A stretch of DNA of 64,000 nucleotides. Source: Alviniconcha marisindica. Its lineage: Eukaryota; Mollusca; Gastropoda; Provannidae. Each line of letters opens with the position of its first letter. Position 1 is the first letter of the stretch. The notes below the pieces were generated by a model. That model worked only from the letters and a program-made list of their open reading frames with translations. It did no database searches and was not told where the DNA came from. The stretch lies in the NCBI GenBank assembly GCA_018857735.1, contig JABMCL010002073.1, forward strand, positions 1,482,501 to 1,546,500, in the 5' to 3' direction. Positions 39,235 through 49,951 of this stretch are shown here, piece by piece. A program made the translations under genes and the position numbers.

Positions 39235-42200
39235 CATTCTCCAGGTCACTTACTTATTCCCTGTTTGTACGCTTACAAAAGCCTGTTCGCTGATAGTCAA
39301 ACCTGGGCTCAAGCTCACCAATTGCTACTGAAAACAACAACCTTGACTGCCTTAAGCATATATATATATGTTTTCAGTGATGATTTTGGTCCAAAGCAAG
39401 TAGAAGTTCATACAAGCACAAAATATGCAGGCAGTCATTAGTATTGTTCCAGGGAAACAGCAGGAAAATTGATACACCCAGGTACCATCACACAGCTGAT
39501 GGACCTGGGAGACAGTATACATGATAGCCTACAGCATAAACATTCAGCTGTCATGTTACCAAACAAGGTGAGGGTGAAACAGCTGGCAAATGCACATAAA
39601 TGATAAAATTATGACTTTTTTTATACTCTCAACAAATCATTCAGATCTGAACTTCACCTCATCACATTCATGAGAGGTGGAGACTGCTGAGTCTCTATGC
39701 TGTGGCATGTACATGCTTGGTGCATCTTTCATATTCATACAGTTGTGTGATTCACGGATGTATCTTTACAGCTGTTTCTATGGAATAACACTGATGACTA
39801 CTCACATGTTTGTGCTTGCGTGGACTGGTATTTAATTTATTTTGGACCAAAACTGTCACTGAAAACATACATGCTTGAGGTAGGCATCTTTGAGGTTGGA
39901 ATTGTGATTCTGCTCCCAGACATGTTAGCAAAAAATTAAAAGGTGGATAAGGAGAAAAAAGCAGCCAACACACAGTGAGAAACTGGGACCAGTTTTGCAT
40001 GTGAACACTTGGAGAACCATCTGGACGTGCAGGCACCTGAAATGCCTAAAAACTCATGTTCACACATATACAAAACAAAGAATGGCTATATAATTAACTG
40101 CTGTGCTTATGGACACAGTTCAAGTGGACATGAGAGCACCTTTTGGCTCATACACAAAAGACTAAATCCCCATACTATTTGCTCTCACCTATACTAAATC
40201 CCCATACTATCTGCAATCACCTATACTAAATCCCCATACTATCTGCAATCACCTATACTAAATCCCCATACTATTTGCACTCACCTATACTAAATCCCCA
40301 TACTATTTGCTCTCACCTATACTAAATCCCCATACTATTTGCTCTCACCTATACTAAATCCCCATACTATTTGCACCCACCTCTACTAAATCCCCATACT
40401 ATTTGCACCCACCTCTACTAAATCCCCCTACTATTTGCACCCACCTCTAATAAATCCCCATACTATTTGCACCCACCTCTACTAAATCCCCATACTATTT
40501 GCACCCACCTCTAATAAATCCCCATACTATTTGCACTCACCTCTACTAAATCCCCCCACTATTTGCACCCGCCTCTACTAAATCCCCATACTATTTGCAC
40601 CCACCTATACTAAATCCCCCTACTATTTGCACTCTACTAAATCCCCATACTATTTGCACTCACCTATACTAAATCCCCATACTATTTGCACCCACCTATA
40701 CTAAATCCCCATACTATTTGCACCCACCTCTACTAAATCCCCATACTATTTGCACCCACCTATACTAAATCCCCATACTATTTGCACTCACCTATACTAA
40801 ATCCCCATACTATTTGCACTCACCTCTACTAAATCCCCATACTGCTTGCACTCACCTATCAGTCAGCCTCGCCAGCCAGTCGGAATACTTGGAGTGAAGA
40901 CACACCACTGTGCCATGCAGGTCAAAGATAACCAGCTGAACGTTCCGCAGTTTCACTGCATCCACGCCTGGCATGACTTCCTCAGACTCTTCCCCTCTGC
41001 TGAGAAGGATCCTCTCATCCGTGCTGTACGCGTAGTAGTCGCGCCAATCTTCATACGGCAGGATCAGCGGCAGAAGGTCGTTAACGCTGGTTATGATGTA
41101 TTCTGCTTCTGGCAGCAGCTCTTCCGTGTCTCCGACGCCGCTGAGAACGCCAACCGTCCACCCCAGTTTTGCCGCGTGGCCCATCCCCACATCAGCCTTG
41201 GTGTCGCCCACCATGACAGCATCACCTGGGTCAACACCCAGCTGGCCACAGATCTTCCAGGCATTGTGAGGTGAGGGCTTGGGCTGCGTGTTGGGGTCAT
41301 CACCACAAACCACCATGTCTATGTATCTGTAAAAAGAAAAGAACAACACTCATTCATTAAGATTTAAAATTTTTTTTTTTTAAACATGAAACACAAAATC
41401 ACCCTTACTACGAAAAGTATAATGTTACTTTCGGCTTACTGTACACCAATTAGCCCTGATATAACCCTTTGTGGTTGACTGGGCTCAAAGCACCAACTAA
41501 CTAACTAACTGTACACCAAAGAATGTGACAACAGTTGCACATTCTCAGTATCTGTGAACCTTAAAATGCTGTTAACTAATCAAGGGCTCCCCATCTTGGG
41601 CATCAGTGTGTACTTCAAAGTCACGCATTAAAAGCAAAAGAAACGGTGACCACCAACACACCTGCCAAGTTGCAGTGAAGAACATGAGGCACTAGAGAGT
41701 TGCTGCGAAAAGCCCAACAGGAAAGCACCAAAAGCAAAAGCCCCACCATGATTCTCCCACAGAGAGAAAGCAAACAGCAAGCAAAGAAAGCATGTAAGAA
41801 AGACAGAGCCTGATCTATGTCTCAACTAAAATATTTTACAAAACAACATTCCGACACAAGGTGAACATTTTTAATTCCCCTTGAATACTGTTGGATGCTA
41901 TACTCTCTAGAAAGCACAGGTGGGGGTACACATACCCCCCTACAATCCTCAGGTGTGGGTATAGCTACCCTAGTTATGCTGTGGCAAGACAGGGTGCCCT
42001 GCTACTCCAGTCACAACTGTATTCAACATATCTCAAAACATGCACACCTCGGAAGTTCCAAAGCCATCTTGAACAAACTTGTGGTGGTGTTTATGCTGAT
42101 AACAAGTCATCGTGAAACAACATTCAGATTTTCAAACAAGACCCCCCCCTCACCCCTTTCTTTTTTCTAATAAAGGATATTGTTTATTCTTCTTCATGAA

Positions 42201-43783
42201 AACCACCTTCGCTGTGCACCTGTCAAGTTCATGAAGAATAATACTGCCTGTCCCTCGCAAGGCACTATGCCCACGCGGCTTTAGCCAAAGTCTGTTTTGA
42301 AGTACTGTGCCCAAACATGTGAACCTGTCGACTTACTTGGTGAGATTGAGATTGCGGAGAGTGTTCATAGTCCCCCGGCGATTGTCAGCAGTGCAGATGG
42401 CAACCTTCACATCATTCTGTTTCAGGATTTCAAACAGCGTCTTCAGATTTGCCACAGATTTCACAACAGTGGTGCTGCCCGTGTCTCCCTCAAACCAGCT
42501 CTCCCGGATAATCTGGGCCGCTTTCTCCTGCTCCACACCTTCGGCCACCAGCGTGTTAACAAGCTCCTCTTGAATGATCGGAGCGGTAGATTCAGCCAGC
42601 AGCCCTGGGAATATTCGCTTGGACTTTGCACAGTAGCCCAGTGTATCTGAGACTTTCTGACCAATGTCCAGTCCAGTAGCTGTAACAATGCTATGAAACA
42701 CACACACACATGCGCACACACACACACACACACACACACATGCATGCACACACACACACACACACACTAAGAACAATCTGCCAAAAAATCTCAACAACAA
42801 AAAACATACTTAACTTGGTAAAGGAACTAGAAAAACAACTTTTTCATCACTCTGCATACATCTTGTCCTGCAGTTCAGTCATTGTTACTACTTCAGAAAT
42901 GTACACCATCTCAGTATTTAACAAAAGTGACTATCTCAGGAAGAAGAAAGACATGCAGACATTTTTTAAATTTAATAACTGTTACCAAATATTTTGCTTT
43001 ACTTGACCTATGTTACGTGGGCAACAGTTGGCTTAAACAAAATTTATTTCATGTATTTGTGACAATGCATTGAAAAAAGAACAGCTGGGCTGTACAACAA
43101 ACAAAATTGGCTTTTATCAGTGCAGCCCTAATACTAAACAAATAAAGTCATCAATATAGATTATATGAACAAGATGAATGATGATAAAAACATTTTAAAA
43201 AAATATTTAAATTCTCTCTCAATCTCTCTCCATGCACACACATGCAGACGCGCGTGCACACACACAAACATACACGCGACACAGGCACACACGTGTGCAC
43301 ACACACACACACACATGCACACAATGCTAAAATATATTTAGTACTATTTTCTTGGTGTTAATAAAGTTGATGATGGTGAAGTCATTAATGTAATATTTGG
43401 GCTGTACTAATGCAAGTAATTTTGCTTGCAGCATGGCCCAACAATTCCGTTGTTAACTTATTGTTACATATATATATGAAATACATTTTGTTTAAACTAA
43501 AAGGAAATTGTAATAAAGATTATATGGCTACTTTAGCGAATTCCTACATTTGTGTGTCCAGGCCTATATGCGTGTTTGTCTGTGTGTGAGTGCATGGAGA
43601 TGGAGAGCAACAAGAAAAGAGAAAGAGGGAGAGACTCATATGCCACCTTCAATCTCAAGAGAGGGTAGTGGCAGCAGTAATATGAGGTTTCATTTTAATT
43701 ACAGACACCAACACAACACTGACATGATTTTAGTGCAAACATTTCGAGAACAATGTTACAATAACATGACTGCATAATATAGT

Positions 43784-43843
<60 letters not shown>

Positions 43844-46800
43844 TGCATGCATGCATGCGTGAGTGTGTTTCTGACTGTTGGTCAGGCACTAGAAACACTG
43901 TGTTCATGTGTGTGTTGTTAAAATTTATGTCATTTCCATAAACTACCTACAGTATAGTTTTGGTTATGAAACAGAGAAAGCATTATTCTAGGTAATTTTG
44001 GGTTTGCTAAGTATTAGTGTATGCAGATTGAGAGAAAAGGGGGTGTATGTATAAGAGTGTGCATGTGCATGTGGTTCATGATTTGAGATATGTTCTTCGT
44101 TGTGCAATCGAATGACAGCTTTAATTTCCCACTGGGATTGATAAAGTATATTGTTACTGTTATTGTTATATCAAGGGAACGGAAATTATAACTGTTATTC
44201 TAAGTGATCTGATTTGTTGCCACCAGTGCAGGAGTAAAGAGCTCATGCAGAATAATAATATTATTAATAATGGACAGCTGTAATAGTAATACAGTTCAAA
44301 TGTTTTTGCAGAACAAAAATTCAATGTGCTACCAGTACCAAACATGATTCACACACATTATATAGACATATATGCACAATCCATGCCTGCAAGCCCAAAG
44401 CTTTACGTTGCAGCAAATTTACCAGTGTAAGGCCTCTCTAGCTGTGATATTACAAGCCACCCTTTCTCTGATCTTCACTAATAAACAGTGAACCAGCATA
44501 GCTGCACGCACCCCAAAGAGCTCAAATCTGATCAATATAGTATGTCTGCTGCAATCATTTTGACCAAACTACCATATGAAGCCTGCAAATGGAAACCTTT
44601 GGGTATTTTTTATGCTTTCAGGCCTTTTTGCATCCTCAGTTCCATTCCCATTTAAGCTGTTTCTGGCCCAATGCACGGTCAAAACATTAACACCCAAATA
44701 TCATTCCCAATGATTGTCCATGGTCAGTTTTCTCCCCACCATAGTAAGGAGGTTTCGCTCACTTTGAAATAAGTTTCTGGGCCCAAGGAGACCACATGGT
44801 GTGGAAGCAGATGAGGGTGCCATCTTTGTCGAAAATGACCAGTGATGCTTTTTTCTTGCCCTCCTTGTGTCCTGTGCTGCGGAGAGTTTCGTATGTGCGG
44901 GGGATGTCGTTACTTGATGGTTCGGTACTGTAGGCCACCCTCTCATAGCCTGTCCATCCTGCAAACGAAAAAGGAGAATGTGTTGCAAAACGGGTGTGAC
45001 CCTATGAGGCTGCAAGCATGAGAGAGCCAGGCTACATCGTTAGCCTACTGCTACATGCACAGTTTGCTCCTTAAGTTATGCAGAATTTACACAATTTAGT
45101 ATCACCACTGACTGACTGAAACCTCACAACAACAACAAATCAAGTTTTCGGAATTAAAAAAAAATCAGCATTTATCAGAAGAATTCAATTTTTCCACATG
45201 AGATTTTGTTTTTCCATTCAGGACTGTTGTGATGAATACTGTGAGCAAAAAGATGTCAATAATGTCGCTAATTTTTCCATAACAGTCTAACACCAACAGT
45301 ATCATCTAAAACTGTAAGTGCCTGCTGAAGGTGTATATATATAAATTTGGTCTTCAAAAGTACACAAATCTCAACTCTCCAAAACTGAAGCACCAAGTTT
45401 TTAATAAGCTAGCAATGATACCAGTATCTGAACCAATTCAAACAACATTCCATGTTCTGGATTATAGCCAATAAGCCTCATCAATCAGAAAGTCACAAGA
45501 AGTCACAAATGTGAAAATGTGGTCTTAAATTTACTGGTGGTCTCAACTAAATGGGAATTTCCGCTGACCTTGTTTCTGCTCTTTGGAAGTTGACATATTA
45601 AAAATGTACTGCGTTATCAAATTACTGGCTCTCCTGACACTGCCTCAGCAATAATTTAATGGATTTTTTATGCTGCTTCAGTGACACTGTCAATGTCACT
45701 TAAATTCTCAACACAAGTTGTTTATGCAAGTCTGAATTTAAAACGAAGCTTTGGTGCAAGTAAAGGTATTCTCATATTGTTTCATAACACCGCCTGCATT
45801 CAGTTTTAAGTGTTCACCGAAAGCATGTTTGAATACTAGTAAAATATACCTCTGCCCAAATACTAGTAAAATATACCTCTGCCCAAATACTAGTAAAATA
45901 TACCTCTGCCCAAACATTACCACTTCAGATGTTTTGTGATAAATGGTGCACTCTTTGTTTGCGCATACAGGGGGCAGTTCAATTTATATCATGCAATAAA
46001 TTATGCAGGGTTCAAGTTCTGGTATTTTACCAGTTAAGATCAGTATATACCAGGAAAAACATCAGCAATTGATCAGACGTACTGTTAACAGGCTGTTCTT
46101 TTGTTTGACCGGTTCTCATAAAAAAAAAGAGAAGAAAAAAGCAAAGAGAGAGTGTGTGTGGTGCAGTGTGTGTGTGCGTACATGCGCACTATAATGGAGC
46201 AAGGCGTTTGCTAGTGGAACTCTAGTATAGATGACCGTGTTCGTGTATCTGACCAGTTACACTGATTGTCTAACCGGTTTCTGTGAACCATTTTCACCAT
46301 CTTATAGATGTTACACCAGTCTGAAAAATGTCTAGGGCAATCACTGATTACGTATCATAACCCCAGACAATCACTGATTATGTAACATAACCCCAGACAA
46401 TCACTGATTATGTATCATAACCCCAGACAGACCCTTTTGTGTATAATGAACTCAATCCAGTTGGAGTTGGAGTCCCACCCCCCTTTGCCTCCTTTTTTTT
46501 CTTCTCCTTCTGGGGTGTGTGTACACAACCGGCAATAGGCTTAAAGTGGGGACTCAGCACTGTTTTCCTTTCCACCTGTGCCCCCACAGTGGGACACAAG
46601 TGAGGCAGCCTCAATATGCAGGGTCAGATAAGGGGTTGCTCTGGAGTGAACTGTGTCCCCTGTACTGCTGAAATAAGTAAGTCACTAACAGTAAGGCTTA
46701 GACATAGATAAATTGGAGCCTATGGTGTGACAGAATGGGTCACATCACATTATGTCTGCACTGTCAGCTCTAAAGTTTCATGACCTCAAAGTGTCCAGAA

Positions 46801-48765
46801 GTGAGGTTAATACATTTGCCTGCTGCTGAACACAAGAGACTATTTAGAGGGAATATATCTGCCCAGGAAAATGTTTGAAACTTTGTAGGAAAGGTTAGTT
46901 ACTACACAGCATTGACTGGGAAGGAGTTAATATAAACTGTCCACACAAACTTTTGCAGAGCATAAAATCCTGGTCAGACTGTTCACAAATTATATTAAAG
47001 GGGTTAGTTTGTTACTGGACTGAGCTGATGAAGTGAAGAAACGTCACTATTCACAGGCCCTGAGGAAACACTATTCACAGGCCCTGAAGAAACACCACTA
47101 TTCACAGGCCCTATTAACAGCAATGGAGAGAAGAAGAAGAAAAAAAGACACAGCAGAGTCTCACTTAATTTCTGTTCTTGTTCATTAAAGATCAATCTTA
47201 CGAAGTTAGAATGTTGTGAAAAACCCACCATGAGTGCTGTCATTTTTAGACCAGCAGTCTATATTATTATGATGACATCATGAATAAGGCATGAATGTGT
47301 GGCAAAGGTTTCATGTATGTCATGTTAGTTAGTTAGTTAGTTAGTTGGTGCTTTGAGCCTAGGCAACCACAAAGGGTTATACCAGGGCTAAATGTCTCCT
47401 AAATTGTATGAATTGGCTATGAACGGTTTATCATTATGGAACAACCAAACGACACCTGCAGATGGAAATACCTGCACATTTTCTACTTTTTCAGACCAGC
47501 TTGTGTCTCCTCTCCCCTTCCCCTTGATACAAATTACAAGACAGGAATCAGTCAGAGGGCTGGAGAGTGTTCCACTGACACATCAAACTTTTTGGCGGAG
47601 GACACAGATCTACATGAAAGAAAATGCTTAGCCAGAAGGGTCCTACTCTCAGCTCCAAGCTGTCTAGACCAGGATGGGGTAGTTTTCCACTGGGGTCCTT
47701 GGTTACCACATAATCAGTGTCCCATATCACTATCAGTATGGGGGATTCCCCACTCTCAGCTGATCTAAAGGCCACATGGCGCTGCCTGCTCACCTTACTA
47801 ATATGCCTATTTGACTAAATCTACACTTGTGTTACAGTGAAGACCCCCTTCAAAAAGACCACTCTAAGTCCAACACTAATACTGTGTACAGTAAAAGTGG
47901 TCTTTAAAACAAAAAGGGTGGTACCTGCAGGGGAGTTTATGCACATGGAAATATGAAGGGCAGGCTTTCACAAATGAGTCTTAAAAGTGGGGTGGTCTCT
48001 CAACAGTTGGTCTCTAAGTCTTAGAAGCAAGGTGGCCTTTCATTTACCAGGGGCTCCACTGCATAACTTTTGTTCTTAACCTTTCTTCTTTTTTCTCTCC
48101 CTATTTTCTCTCACAAGTTTCAAGTAACTGTTATTCTAGATCTATACAGTCTCAGTCTCAGAGCATTTTAAACTATTCCTTCACTATCCCTCCGTTGATG
48201 TGAATCATGATCAACAACTTGACCTGATATCATCAATGATAACCTGTTATTAGTGGTAATGCTTTGAATATGATTGCTATGTTTGCACCAAGTCAAAGCT
48301 GTATTTTTTATTTTTTAAATGGGGTTTGGGGGTTGGGGGGGGTTGGAGGGGATGCTAAAATTTGCATCTCTAGATCACAGATGATTAGATTGAGCAAAAA
48401 GTACAATCTGTATGATCTGTGCCCTTGAATTCTGCCCAACACTAATCAACAAATGTATAATAATATATACAATTTTTAATAGGTATGACCCATTAATTAT
48501 ATTAAAACATGTCATTTTCAGTCTTCACCACAGTACTGACAGTGACAGTCTGACACTCCATGACTTGTCATGCTACAGCAATAGGAGAATGTAGGAGCAG
48601 CCACACACTGACACTGACATGTTGAAACCAAACCTGTTGTGCTGATTGCATGGCAGAACTAGAGCTGTATACAAGCTACTGACCTCAATGGCACTGTATT
48701 AATGCTAAGCTACATGCATAGCAGTTGGGGCAGATCTGTTTAACTTAAGAAACATGTTTCTGCAT

Positions 48766-48846
<81 letters not shown>

Positions 48847-49781
48847 TTAGTATTGCTACAGGCCCTTAGGCTAATATACATATATATATAATAAATTTAT
48901 ATATAGATATATCTCAATGTGTGTGTGTGTGTGTGTGTGCATATGATATATATATGTTTGTTTAGGTGTGCATGTGTACATGTGTGTGTTTAGGTTTTTT
49001 CTTTTTCTATTAGTATTAATAGTGTAGGAACATGGAAGGACAACGCACGAACAAGGTAACTGTCCATTTAGTTAAAGAAAAAAGCATGTACAGAAACGCG
49101 ATACAATTAAATAAGTCACAAAAGAAAGAACCAATGAAGAAGGCCTAATGAACCACAGAAGTAGAAAAAAGAAAAGAAAAGAAAAAAGGAAAGGGGAAAA
49201 AGACAAAGAAAAGAGAGAGAAAGAGATGGAAACATCAAGGCCTCCATGCAACTGAGGTTCAAAAAAAGAAAAAAAGGATTATTAGTATTACAGTATTAGC
49301 TCTACTTCTAGACCTCTTAGTATTATGAACAGCTTGCTCATCATGCTAAACTGTGAGTTACTTAGTGCTACAGTTACCTAGTACTAGCAGTAGTGAAGTA
49401 TTGCTCCTTCTACCTCATCTTCTCAACCCCTACCTACCTCCACCCTTTTCTCAACCATACTAGCATACTAGCAACTCATATTCAAGGCACAAAAGCTACA
49501 ACAATATTATGATAAGAAAATGCGTGTCACAGAGATAATCACAACAGTGTTGACTTCAGTGGCATGTTAAAATTCTGCTCGCCTGTGAAAAATCACGGTG
49601 GTCTCTGGATTTAATAAGTGCATTGTGAATTTGTGTTCTGTTAAATCTGTATACGTGTATTTAAACTATGCTTCAGTGGTTCAGAGATCATCACACAAGT
49701 TCATGGAGAGAGAGAGAGAGAGAGAGTTAGCTGTTAATGTTACTGTAATAATTAATACCTGAACAGACAAACAAAACAAAA

Positions 49782-49845
<64 letters not shown>

Positions 49846-49951
49846 GTGAATGCTGCTTACTATGGAGAACATGAGTAGCACTGGCCCCTGGTGCTACAGG
49901 CCGATGCAGAAGAGTAGTAGCAGCCCGAAACGCTCTGCTTAGAGAATGCAT
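32318..49951 (-). CDS. HAD-HAD-choline dehydrogenase fusion protein, 7 exons
   Basis: Exons on the minus strand, 5' to 3': 49861-49951, 44763-44958, 42337-42690, 40856-41326, about 37044-37302 (3' limit uncertain), 35576-36202, 32318-33889; about 1189 aa. Residues 1-42 are Arg/Ser/Ala-rich without acids at first (MHSLSRAFRAATTLLHR), like a mitochondrial presequence. Residues ~68-300 are a HAD phosphatase: FDKDGT (D74, D76), T196, K230, VGDTKAD (D255, D259). Residues ~343-580 are a second HAD domain with FDLHGT (D349, H351), T473, a shifted K509 and VGDTMGD (D533, D537). A linker (~581-638) follows, then a full CHDH at ~641-1189 with GAGSAG FAD-binding, GMC signatures and the CHDH C-terminus. 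CHDH oxidises choline to betaine aldehyde in mitochondria. The HAD substrates are unknown; phosphocholine would be a logical guess only. Confidence 0.85.
34470..35570. repeat. Low-complexity intron 6 segment with (TA)n at 35401-35458
   Basis: Intron 6 of the fusion gene. It contains T/G-rich stretches near 34850-34930, a GT-rich block at 35350-35398 and a (TA)n run of about 29 units. No exon is supported in it. Confidence 0.85.
35576..36202 (-). CDS. Fusion exon 6: HAD2 C-terminal half, linker and CHDH Rossmann start
   Basis: 209 codons without a stop, phase 0 on both sides (cattgcag acceptor, AAAG/gtacac donor). It encodes VMKKLKASGVKLAINT (HAD motif II), VLVGDTMGDVSMG (motif IV), a Ser/Gly/Lys-rich linker, then YDYIIVGAGSAGCVLANRL, the FAD-binding P-loop of CHDH. 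Because HAD and CHDH are encoded in this single exon, splicing alone cannot separate the two. The linker contains SRSYSTQASFGQAG and RQHYSTMPRG, both basic, hydroxylated and nearly free of acidic residues. Confidence 0.92.
36770..39110. repeat. Degenerate interspersed repeat units in fusion-gene intron 4-5
   Basis: A ~60-120 bp theme recurs at about 36774, 38560, 38885 and 39040: 'tct..ctcat.atgatgtacca', 'aagtttggttacaaa.g', and 'tcagcagttta'. It is often preceded by 'tgtgaccttgacc' and 'aatccaatcttttca'. This resembles the TGACCTTGACC-type repeat common in mollusc genomes. Exon 5 (about 37044-37302) sits inside the region. A (TA)n microsatellite occupies about 39179-39231. Confidence 0.55.
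37044..37302 (-). CDS. Fusion exon 5: HAD2 helical cap region (3' limit uncertain)
   Basis: Starts after ttttccccag with ...MEKISGLKLADKIYSAFGA and continues to a Trp-containing segment (NQAWHESEDTLVEAA) equivalent to IIRESWFEGDT in HAD1. The downstream exon needs a phase-0 donor. Three are possible: CCG/gttggt (exon low end 37044), GAG/gtggtg (37014) and AAG/gtctga (36966). None is strong. The first gives the best length match to HAD1, so it was chosen. The frame reads open to the TGA just past 36966. Confidence 0.7.
40171..40855 (-). repeat. 32-bp minisatellite made of repeated 5' splice-site sequence
   Basis: About 22 units with a taaatccccatactatttgc core, joined by 'actcacctat' or 'acccacctct'. 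On the sense (minus) strand each unit reads ...AGGTGAGTGC or AGGTGGGTGC, the same as the genuine donor of fusion exon 4 (GATAG/GTGAGTGC at 40856). Nineteen units keep AGGTG: 5 with GTGAGT, 9 with GTGGGT, 3 with GTGAGA and 2 with GTGATT. One unit has GC instead of GT and one is truncated. The array begins at the exon boundary. Confidence 0.95.
40856..41326 (-). CDS. Fusion exon 4: end of HAD1 and start of HAD2
   Basis: 157 codons. It encodes YIDMVVCGDD, then QPKPSPHNAW with the HAD motif III lysine (K230), then VMVGDTKADVGMG (motif IV). After a short acidic linker comes VQLVIFDLHGTVVCLHSKY, motif I of the second HAD domain, where the usual second Asp is His. The two domains are thus joined within one exon. 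The donor is GATAG/gtgagt, followed at once by the 32-bp minisatellite. Confidence 0.92.
41430..41512 (-). repeat. Interspersed repeat ending in (CTAA)n, copy in fusion-gene intron 3
   Basis: Contains 'agccctgatataaccctttg', 'tggttgactgggctcaaag' and a ctaa tandem end. A reverse-complement copy is at 47324-47395 with a ttag tandem end, and shorter relatives are near 10480-10515 and 8795-8885. It is a small dispersed family. The type is unknown. Confidence 0.6.
42337..42690 (-). CDS. Fusion exon 3: HAD1 cap and motif II
   Basis: 118 codons, bounded by a tttcatag acceptor and an ACCAA/gtaagt donor. It encodes an alpha-helical cap (VSDTLGYCAKSKR, EELVNTLVAEGVEQEKAAQI) as in C1-cap HAD phosphatases of the phosphoglycolate-phosphatase type, then LFEILKQNDVKVAICTADNR, with the motif II threonine (T196). 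Confidence 0.92.
43780..43840. repeat. (GT)n microsatellite in fusion-gene intron 2
   Basis: Pure GT run of about 28 units. CA-rich blocks also occur at 42700-42770 and 43235-43322 in the same intron. Confidence 0.9.
44763..44958 (-). CDS. Fusion exon 2: end of presequence and HAD1 motif I
   Basis: Begins in phase 1 after tcgtttgcag and reads RWTGYERVAYSTEPS, then KKKASLVIFDKDGTLICFHTMW. The DKDGT sequence carries the nucleophile D74 and the acid/base D76 expected of an active HAD phosphatase. It ends TTTCAAA/gtgagc. Confidence 0.92.
45832..45914. repeat. 27-bp tandem repeat, 3 copies (fusion-gene intron 1)
   Basis: Units of 'aatactagtaaaatatacct' plus 'ctgccca'. Non-coding. Confidence 0.9.
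46326..46432. repeat. ~34-bp tandem repeat, 3 copies (fusion-gene intron 1)
   Basis: Units of 'caatcactgattatgta.cat' followed by 'aaccccagac'. Confidence 0.85.
47041..47118. repeat. ~27-bp tandem repeat, 3 copies (fusion-gene intron 1)
   Basis: Units contain 'ctattcacaggccct' with 'gaggaaacac' type spacers. Confidence 0.8.
48769..48843. repeat. (GA)n microsatellite (fusion-gene intron 1)
   Basis: Long GA run with one interruption. Confidence 0.95.
49787..49842. repeat. (TA)n microsatellite beside the fusion exon 1 donor
   Basis: About 28 TA units starting only 18 bp inside intron 1, next to the gtaagc donor at 49860-49859. Confidence 0.95.
49861..49951 (-). CDS. Fusion exon 1: start codon and mitochondrial-type leader
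   Basis: 30 codons and one base: MHSLSRAFRAATTLLHRPVA then PGASATHVLH, ending CCATA/gtaagc. The phase-1 end fits the acceptor of exon 2 exactly. The composition (Arg, Ser, Ala, Leu and His, no Asp or Glu) fits an amphipathic mitochondrial targeting helix, in keeping with the mitochondrial location of CHDH. It is the least certain exon because no conserved sequence supports it. Confidence 0.7.

Noticed and set aside
40171..40855. CRISPR-like repeat array
   Set aside because: Units are contiguous ~32-bp tandem copies without unique spacers, inside an intron of an animal gene.
45738..45923. Small membrane protein with FGQRYILLV repeats
   Set aside because: It is the translation of a 27-bp tandem repeat in fusion-gene intron 1.
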